Source: Diadema setosum | Taxonomy: Eukaryota; Echinodermata; Echinoidea; Diadematoida; Diadematidae | DNA length: 64,000 nt | Direction of reading: 5' to 3' | Assembly (NCBI RefSeq): GCF_964275005.1 | Contig: NC_092693.1 | Span: 19,089,206 to 19,153,205, forward strand | Shown here: one piece after another, positions 44,621-64,000 of the stretch | How the letters are laid out: each line of letters begins with the position of its first letter | Position numbering within the stretch: the stretch's first letter is position 1 | Made by a program: the position numbers and the translations under genes | Notes under the pieces: generated by a model | Told to the model about the DNA's origin: nothing | Databases searched by the model: none | Seen by the model: only the letters and a program-made list of their open reading frames with translations

Positions 44621-45657
44621 CTGGCGCCACTACAATCGGCTAACAAAGATGGTTTTAAAAAATGGAAAACGGCTATCTTTTGGTGGCCCGATCGGGCAAC
44701 TAATATCTATATTGATTGTTACGTTTTTCGGGCCACCTCACTTTTTTTTCTGGCAACGAAAATTTCATATTTCAAGATTTTAGTAGCCTAAAAGGGCCAC
44801 CGGAGGAAAAAAAAAAAATTGATCGAGCTCTGCTGTAGGGGACTTATTTTCTTGATTGAGTTTTGGACATCATTTGCGATTGAAAAGAAAATGATAATTG
44901 CATGCCATTAAAGTCATTCTGTTTTTAAATCGCAGAGCGGGTCCATTCTATACCGTGTATTACCTGTTCTAACATTCCCCCAATACTTAGCTCTTGTAGC
45001 AACATCACGGTTTCTTTCATCTGCAGATCAATCACTACAGTGATCCCAAACAACATGTTGAGAGTCGATTGCACACTGCGTTCAAATCGTGCAATGCATT
45101 ATCTAAACATGCGTGAGCAATATTTGCTGTGTATCAAGCAGGTATGCAGTCTCATCATGTACATGAATATACATGCAGTTATTTTTCAGAGATTCTGTTA
45201 GCTTTCAATATGTAATTTTCGAGAAAAAAAAATCTTATATGTAAGAGACTCGAGTTTTATAGGAAAGGTAAAAGTTGCTGTCAAATGCAAAATCCAGCCG
45301 CATAGATTGTAAGCCATAATAGATATGGAACATATAGATTATTTTCATTTCTTATGTCATTTTAAGGTCGATTCGACCAAAATGAAATTTGAGCAAGCGT
45401 GATTGTTGAGCTCTATTTCAGGACTGGAAGACGGATTCAATATCATTGATATAGACCTATAGACACAGTCATGGTCTCGTCGAAAAAAATTGATAGGATG
45501 TCAATATAGTGGAAGATTAGTTTGATCTATGCTATACCTACTTGGTGCAAGTGATCAAGGAAGTATGTGCTTAATATACCTCCTTAGTTTGATCATGGTT
45601 TGCTACGCATGTATGATGCTCTATAAATGGGCGCTATAGTATTTGTTCCATGACATT

Positions 45658-45842
45658 TGCTCCTGCGACAATGTATTGCTCCCATGAAATATTTGCACGC
45701 TAAGTCTTTACCCACAAACATAACCCTATCCCTAACCCTATCAATCATCACATCAAAGTAAACATAAAACCCTCACAACCATAACCCTATAAGTCCTTGG
45801 AAAAAATAAGACCGGAGCAATAATTGTCGCATCACGAGCAAT
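45658..45842. mobile_element. Small MITE with TTGCTCCTGCGACAAT inverted ends
   Basis: Left end TTGCTCCTGCGACAATGTAT, right end AATTGTCGCATCACGAGCAA. Inside are ACCCTATCCCTAACCCTATC and AACCATAACCCTATAAG. The telomere-like words are internal to the element and not an interstitial telomere. Confidence 0.55.
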
Positions 45843-46425
45843 CAGCAGTATCGTGTCACCAGGCGACTTCTGCTGCGAAAGACATTGAGAGGAAGGGTTC
45901 TCTCGGAGACACCATGGGATTGTTACAAGCAGTTCTCTGCATCAGAAGGAAAATTAAAGCTCATTCATTTTCGGACCCTGCGTTGTGCACAGCACAGGGC
46001 AATAACCATATAGCACATTTTCAATGATAGCAATAGGCTATAAGACAACAATTAATGGTGTCTGTATATAAGAGATTATTTTATTACATGTATATACAAT
46101 CATGTATAAGTTGCATCACGTGGTTCTTGTTTTAGCACTAAGATCCAAAGTATAATAAAGGTCTGTATAGGCCCTATAGGTGTTTATCACTCAGCGTGTC
46201 ATTTTCTTTAGTAATTCGCATCATATGACATTTTTATTCCATCTTAAAGTTGACTCAATGAGTATACAGTAAGATCAAGCAAAGAGACATTGATAAAAAC
46301 GAACAGAGCAGAAAAAAGCTGATTAGTTATATAACAACCCGACAAAATTACGAGGCTGTAATCCATTTTTTACAAGAACAGTCTACTGTCAGTCAATCAC
46401 CCATCAGTGCATGAAAAATATTTGG

Positions 46426-46688
46426 GTGCTGTTCGTTATTCCGAAGGTTCGATATTCCGAAGGTTCGTTATTCCGAAGGTTCGCTAATCCGAAACACGCA
46501 ACTTCCCTATACCTAGAGATTCGTTAATCCGAAAATGAAAAAGGGTTCGTTAATCCGAACATTTTATGGCGTTATTCCGAAGGTTCGTTATTCCGAAGAT
46601 TTGTTCATCCAAAAATGAAATTCGGAAAAACGAACCTTCGGAATAAGGGACCTTCGGAATAACGAACCTTCGGAATAACGAGCTGTAA
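46426..46688. mobile_element. Palindromic element built of GTTCGTTATTCCGAAG repeats
   Basis: Each inverted end is itself a tandem array: GTTCGTTATTCCGAAG occurs about three to four times at the left, and its complement CTTCGGAATAACGAAC three times at the right. The middle has variants (TTCGTTAATCCGAA). Termini GCTGTTCGTTATTCC and GGAATAACGAGCTG are consistent with a pogo-type MITE. Confidence 0.72.
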
Positions 46689-46936
46689 CAAAACCTGATC
46701 CATTACACTCATAATACGAAGATAATTATTTTATGGCCTCACAAATCTTTCCATTCGCGCTTGCGTACAATGTATACAAATCGTTCTCTCGATAACACTC
46801 CTTTTATTTTGACATGATTTTTAAAGATCATCGTTCATACACGTCAAATTGGTGATAGAGTCTATCAATGAAAACTTTAGAAGTGAGAGAATATACTGTA
46901 CATACTGGGCGATTTTTTTAACTAAAAATGTTTTAT

Positions 46937-47039
46937 GAGAGAAAGTCAAGTTAATTGATTGTTTCAAGAGGCGCGAGACATTGATGCATGCACCACGCAT
47001 TGTTAAACAATAGTTGATTAATTAACTTGACTTTCTTTC
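46937..47039. repeat. Short foldback with GAAAGTCAAGTTAATT arms
   Basis: Left arm GAGAAAGTCAAGTTAATTGA, right arm TTAATTAACTTGACTTTCTT, spacer about 60 bases with GCATGATGC-like words. About 100 bases in all; a candidate minimal MITE. Confidence 0.6.
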
Positions 47040-47357
47040 ATTCATCTACTCACCACGATCCGATGATTAACATATTCCGAACTATGATTAAAAAAAAAAA
47101 AAATGTGTTACTTCGTCAATTGCATGCCCAAGGAATGAAATGGAGATTAAGTGAGGGGATCCACATTTCGCTTTACACAGGTGTGATTTGTGACCTACAT
47201 CATTATCCAAACTCAATGTTGCAGAGTTTTCCCTGGATTGATGAAATTGAATTTTAGTTCTTCTTTCTTTTCTTTTCTTTCTTTTTTTTGGTTCTTTGTG
47301 AAAATAGAGTGGCACGGTTCCCTGCTTGTATAGATCTAAAAGATATGACATCTATAT

Positions 47358-47418
47358 ATGGTATGATATGATATGATATGATATGATATGATATGATATG
47401 ATATGATATGATATGATT
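47358..47418 (+). repeat. (GATAT)n pentanucleotide microsatellite
   Basis: About a dozen nearly perfect GATAT units. Confidence 0.9.
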
Positions 47419-47791
47419 TGATATATCCTCTGACGGCATTTTTTTTTTTTACAGATGCCTTAATATTATTCTCAGCAATTTCATTAACATTGCACAATAT
47501 TTGATATTGCATTACGCAATAATATTACTATTTTCAACAATATTTCTGTCATTACATCTGTAATATTATCACGTGCGTTACAGCTTAATTTCCATGCAGA
47601 ACGGTTGCCAAGAATACGCACAAATATGGACTGCTCCATGGCAACTGATAATGAATATATCAATACGACAAATTGAATATAGACAAACCTCGTCCATTCA
47701 CTACAAAATCAATGTTTTTATTTTCAAGGACGGAGCCGATATTGCTTGCGTAATTTTCCCAATCAGTGGCACAGAGAAAGCCCAAGGTTGG

Positions 47792-47796
<5 letters not shown>

Positions 47797-47837
<41 letters not shown>
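47797..47837 (+). repeat. (TG)n microsatellite
   Basis: About 20 TG units, followed 90 bases later by a 15-G run at 47927. Confidence 0.9.
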
Positions 47838-47843
<6 letters not shown>

Positions 47844-48599
47844 TTTTCGATTTTACCCTTTTATTTTCTTAAGAGAAAATAGTGTCTGGGGAGAATGTCT
47901 TGGCAGTGATGGTGGAGATGATCTGTGGGGGGGGGGGGGGGAGGGGCTGCAACCTTCCTGGTCCCCCTCCCTCGGCCCGAGGCTTCTATACCCCGGTTCC
48001 CTTTGAAAACTTATACTTGTACTGTAGTTGCATTGTATTATCATAATTACAGACCTATCACACCACTCTTCAGTTTATTCTTCCGTTGCAAGCTAGTTCT
48101 GTCACCAGCTGTATATGTATTGTGCATCGCAAATTAAGCTGAAGGCCGTGGTATGCTATATCACATTTCATAATTTCTGGTCAAAGTTAAAAGTTTGAAT
48201 TTATTTTCATTTCCATGAAATAAACAGAGAAAATTTCATAAGCAGAACATATTTGTAATGATTAAAAAACACGTAAATTAACAAAATTCATGTGATAATG
48301 AGTATCAAAATGAAGAAAACATAATTGTATTTCTGAGACAGAAAGTAGAGCTTACATAATAATATATGCATAGTATAAGTTAATTAAGGATGCAATGGGA
48401 ATTGAAATGGATCGAGGGTCCTACTAAAAAGCAAAGCTTGTACGATTTATGGGACCCTCAGAAATTACGCGAACGAATGTAAATTAATGAAACTACAAAA
48501 GACGACCCTGTTTTTCTCACTTTTGCTTTCATTTACATCGTAGAAGGAGAGGGAGAGAGGGACCAAGGATCACTTTTAAGATTTATGCTATTAGTACAT

Positions 48600-49080
48600 C
48601 ATTCCAAACACTTCACTTTCTTTACCCCTCATTGTATATACCTACGTGACTCTGTTCCCAAATACAACCCGATGCGAAGTCTACGTTAATCATGATGCAT
48701 GCACTGTTACTCAAAACACCCAAAATACTAAAAAGGATGGGGTTATCATGCTTTCTCCGTTATGGGACCAAAACTGTGGAATGACGCCAACTGTCATCTA
48801 CAGAAACATTCAAATCCAAACTTAAAACGTATTTGTTCCTCTCACGCTGAGGATTACATAACTGCAATCCTGCAGAAAAAAAAAAATGTGTTCGTTATCT
48901 GGTATGTGTTTGCTTTTTTGTTTGATTGGTTTTAGTTTGTTTGTTTGTTTTTTGTTTGTTTTCTTCTTCCCTGTTGTCATGTTTGTATACCGGTACATGT
49001 AATTATGTTGTTGTTGTTTTTTTTCCAATCTTTTCTGAAGTGCCATATGAACACAGAAATGTGAACCTGTGCGCTTTACA
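48600..49080 (+). mobile_element. LINE remnant (L2/CR1-like), 3' end of ORF2
   Basis: The plus strand reads AFSVMGPKLWND and, after a frame change, TETFKSKLKTYLFLSR then a stop. This is the conserved C-terminal signature of reverse transcriptases of L2/CR1-like non-LTR elements (usually SVAGPKLWN...SFKSKLKTYLF). The following GTGCGCTTTACAAAG fits the 3' tail of such elements. Only a few hundred bases survive, with at least one frameshift near 48780 and stops upstream. Confidence 0.6.
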
Positions 49081-49084
49081 AAGA

Positions 49085-49482
49085 CAGTAATGGACCCCGT
49101 CATAACGAATTAGTCCTCGATCGAGAGCGGCAGTTTTCTTTCCTTATATCGCCGTATGTCGTTATAGCCGGAAAAAAAAAATGCAAAGGGCGAATAACGC
49201 TGCGGCCTGAATTCTTTACTTCGTATAACCAAGGAGTTGAAGCTCCTTGGTATAACCGGAATTTCGTTAAAACCGTGTTCAGGGGCGGATCCAGGAATTT
49301 CGTAAAGAGGGGGCGTGTTTACAAAAATAAAGGGGGGGGGGGGGCGCACGCACCCCTTCCCCCATTTTTTTCTTTTTATTTCTTTTGTTTCAACAAAAAA
49401 TAAAGGGGGGGGGGGGGCGTGCGCCGGTTGTGGTCCTCCCTGGATCCGCCCCTGGTGTTCGCTAATAACGGAAGTGCACCAG
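49085..49482. mobile_element. pogo-like MITE interrupted by an hAT-like MITE
   Basis: Outer element: left end CAGTAATGGACCCCGTCATA, right end AATAACGGAAGTGCACC, with CCAAGGAGTTGAAGCTCCTTGG as an inner palindrome (49228-49249). It contains the element at 49280-49454. Relatives with the same CCCGTTATAACG-type ends are at 52809-53031 and near 41132. Confidence 0.55.
49280..49454. mobile_element. hAT-like MITE with CAGGGGCGGATCCAGG ends
   Basis: A 175-base element with perfect 16-base inverted ends (CAGGGGCGGATCCAGG and its complement), two 13-G runs preceded by AATAAA, and flanking GTGTT(C) on both sides as a short target duplication. It is nested in the pogo-like element at 49085-49482. Confidence 0.75.
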
Positions 49483-49639
49483 GTAGCCACAAGACACGGA
49501 GGGGGTGGGGGACCCGAAGGGCTGCTTGGATGGGATGACCCGGACCAAAATCAAGTTTTACAGCCCCGGAGCTGTAAATCCCACTCGTTCTTTGTAGATC
49601 GTATAAGACAATACTATATTTTACAGTTATTGAACGCTA

Positions 49640-50830
49640 TTTTAGTTGTAATGTTTCAAGTTTCAAGTTTATTTCAAGTTTCAAGTTTATTTCATATTTC
49701 CATTTCCATTTCTCAGTGATGGGATTACAAAATGATTGACAATAAAACAAAAGTACAAAACATATACAACCATATCTTATGTTTGAAGGAAAAAAAAGAC
49801 AAACAAACATTACACACAAATATAAATGGTCATTTTCATCTGAGGATATCACAAATAAATGTCAGAAATATGATGGGGCCTACATAAAAGCAATGATGCT
49901 TGTAAAAACTGTAGGTTCCCGAGTTTATAGGCGTGAAATTATACGGAGAACGGACATGTTTATCTCGACCAACTTAAATTGTACCAGTGCAAAATCAGTA
50001 TTAAAAACGAACTATCGAACCACGTGAATACTTTAGTATCGCTTAAACGAGACTGTACATATTTCGCCATGTTTACACACACACACACACACATACACAC
50101 AAAAAGTGCTATAACGGTATCGTCAAATAACTTGGAGCTGCAGACAAAGACAAAAGACTGGGGGTATTAAAAAAAAAAAAAAGAAATGTTGCTAAGAGCC
50201 GGGTAGTGTGTATCCACTAAGTAATAGCCGTTTTAGTTTGCGTTTGAAGGTGAATAAGGATAAGGAAGAAGTAATATCTTGAGGGAGGTCATTCCAGTAT
50301 CTGGGTCCAGTAAACATAATTGTTTTCTGGCAAAATTAGTGCGAGTACGGGGAAGGTGATAAGCGTCACTCTGACGAGTGGGGTAGCAATGAGAGCGATT
50401 TCTTTTGAACATGTGAATAAAAACGGATGGTAACTCATTAGTTGTTAGTTTATACATGAAAATTCCAAGATTATAATGAAATAGGTCTGGAATTTTCAGA
50501 ATTCTGTTTTGATGAAAAAAACGGTTGGTATGAGCAAAATATCCGGCGTGGTTTATAATTCTTATTGCACGCTTTTGAATACGAAGAAGGGAATCTAATA
50601 GTAAATTGATTGCATTTCCCCACGCCAAAATTCCATAATTAAAGTGTGGAGATATTAAAGAAGAATATATACTCTGCAAAATATAAACAGGGAACAAATG
50701 TTTAAGCTTGTTTAAAATTCCAATATTTCTGGACAAAATTTTACTTACGAAATTAATATGAGTTTTCCAGGATAATTCTCGGTCAATCCAAAGCCCTAAA
50801 AACTTTGCGTTATTGACCTGCGTTAAACAT
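49640..50830 (-). mobile_element. 5'-truncated LINE with reverse transcriptase C-terminus
   Basis: From about 50825 down, the minus strand reads NNAKFLGLWIDRELSWKTHI, then VYILQSIYSSLISPHFNYGI, LLRIQKRAIRIINHAGYFAH and YPTRQSDAYHLPRTRTNFAR. This is the thumb and C-terminal region of a non-LTR reverse transcriptase. A one-base frameshift near 50330 separates it from GPRYWNDLPQDI and FKRKLKRLLLSGYTLPGS. The 3' end is a tail of AATAAACTTGAAACTTG repeats near 49650-49700, as in L2/CR1-like elements. Fairly young: one frameshift and no stop in over 160 codons. Confidence 0.8.
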
Positions 50831-51032
50831 ATTGTTTGTTTGTTTGTTTGTTTGCATCATGTTGTTGTTGTTATTGTTGGGGTGTTTTTTTTTTTTTTGG
50901 GGGGGGGGGGGGGGTTGAGTTTTTTTTTCTTCTTCTTCATCTTTTAATAGTACGAGAAGCTTTGTTTAGCCAGAATTTCACTTCCGGGGGTTAGGATCAT
51001 ACGCCCATCCTCGTCTTGTGCCTTCATGTGTT

Positions 51033-51275
51033 GGGGGCGCTGTGGCATAGTGGATAAGACTCCCGACTCCCGATCGGAGAACCCGGGTTCGATTCCCGCC
51101 CAGTGCTTACGTCCTTGGGCAAGATGTTTTACCCAACTAATTGTCCCTCTCGACCCAGGTGTATAAATGGGGACCTGGCAACGCTGGGGTAATAATAATC
51201 GCAGGGCCCTCTGGTAGAGCAGTGGCAACACTGAAGAGGCTACCCTGGATAAATAAGACATTATTATTATAAAGA
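51033..51275 (+). mobile_element. tRNA-derived SINE
   Basis: The 5' part looks like a tRNA: box A TGGCATAGTGG (51043-51053) and box B GGTTCGATTCC (51086-51096). A body with CCTTGGGCAAGATGTTTTAC and AGGTGTATAAATGGGGACCT follows, then an ATTATTATTA tail. The body resembles a conserved SINE central domain found in many invertebrate deuterostomes and molluscs. It would be transcribed by RNA polymerase III and mobilised by a LINE. Confidence 0.82.
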
Positions 51276-51799
51276 GAAGAATAAGTTTATGTTCTCTCTA
51301 ATCTCTATTATCTGCTTTTGAATATTTCTACTTCCTTTCTTTTACTCTACTTTATATCATTCAGTTCGAGTCCTGAAAGAAAGAAAGAAAAAACAAGAGA
51401 CAAAGCGGTAACACGAAAAAGAAAAGAGACTAGAGTATCACAAGGCTAATAGAAAAACTTGCCGCTTTGCTCCCCTAGGCTTTTTTTTTTTTTTTTTTTG
51501 TACCACGAGAATAGTTACGTAAAGATTAATAGTCAACCACAATAATAATCATACACTGAATATTGTAATTGAAAAAAGCAGCATGGATGGTATCATTCAA
51601 AGCACCCGCGGTACAGAAATTTGTACGATGTATCTGTACCAAGTCAGTTATCTCTAGGATTTCACGTAATAACGCACGTGTATCCGGCGGCCAAGCCACG
51701 CCGCGCCATTGAATCCCACAGTACTCAGTGCACTATGAATGCAAATATTGAGAGCTGGTTGGGCGGCCTCGCGCAGGGAGACGCTCGTGCGCACAACCC

Positions 51800-64000
<12,201 letters not shown>

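Noticed and set aside
44340-45800. Interstitial telomere (CCCTAA words)
   Set aside because: Only a few irregular units, located inside a repeat family present twice.
45824-46027. 67-aa plus-strand frame
   Set aside because: It starts inside the end of a MITE, has no resemblance to a known family and no splice context.
51033-51105. Functional tRNA gene
   Set aside because: The pol III boxes are good, but the cloverleaf is imperfect and the sequence continues into a SINE body and an ATT-rich tail.

Overview
The window is nuclear DNA of an animal. Short exons with GT/AG borders sit in introns of a few hundred bases to over 11 kb, among many small DNA-transposon derivatives, LINE and SINE relics and microsatellites. 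The protein-coding parts resemble vertebrate orthologues closely. The repeat landscape (TTAA- and TA-flanked MITEs, a tRNA-derived SINE, L2/CR1-like LINE ends, long poly-G tracts) fits a marine invertebrate deuterostome, most likely an echinoderm; hemichordate or amphioxus cannot be excluded by eye.

Layout. (1) 322-25174, minus strand: TBC1D32 (BROMI, broad-minded), apparently the complete coding region in about 30 exons, about 1,290 aa; it acts in cilium assembly and Hedgehog signalling. (2) 29790-35387, minus: SNRPD1 (Sm D1), complete in 4 exons, 120 aa, a core spliceosomal protein. (3) 38263-43158, minus: CCDC113 (CFAP263), complete in 7 exons, 375 aa, a ciliary coiled-coil protein. (4) 52455-64000, plus: the first coding exon of casein kinase II alpha (CSNK2A1) at 52455-52549, an 11.4 kb intron, and the first 29 bases of the next exon at 63972; the gene runs off the right edge. 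The 43.2-52.4 kb interval holds no recognisable host gene, only repeats.

The four genes do not form an operon. TBC1D32 and CCDC113 are both cilium genes, separated only by the housekeeping gene SNRPD1.

The most interesting structure is not in the genes. Two introns of TBC1D32 carry tandem arrays that start at, and appear to have been seeded by, the exon's own 5' splice site. One is a set of about 155-bp units (835-2480) that repeat the exon-29 donor. The other is a 19-bp minisatellite with a 76-bp higher-order period (15.7-17.0 kb) that abuts the exon-12 donor. A pair of piggyBac-like elements (7.8 kb and 30.7 kb) have inverted ends that match within each copy but differ between copies. Long poly-G runs lie almost all on the plus strand. 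A possible alternative N-terminus for CK2 alpha reads in frame into exon 2 at the right edge. All positions come from reading the sequence by eye; no alignment or search was run.
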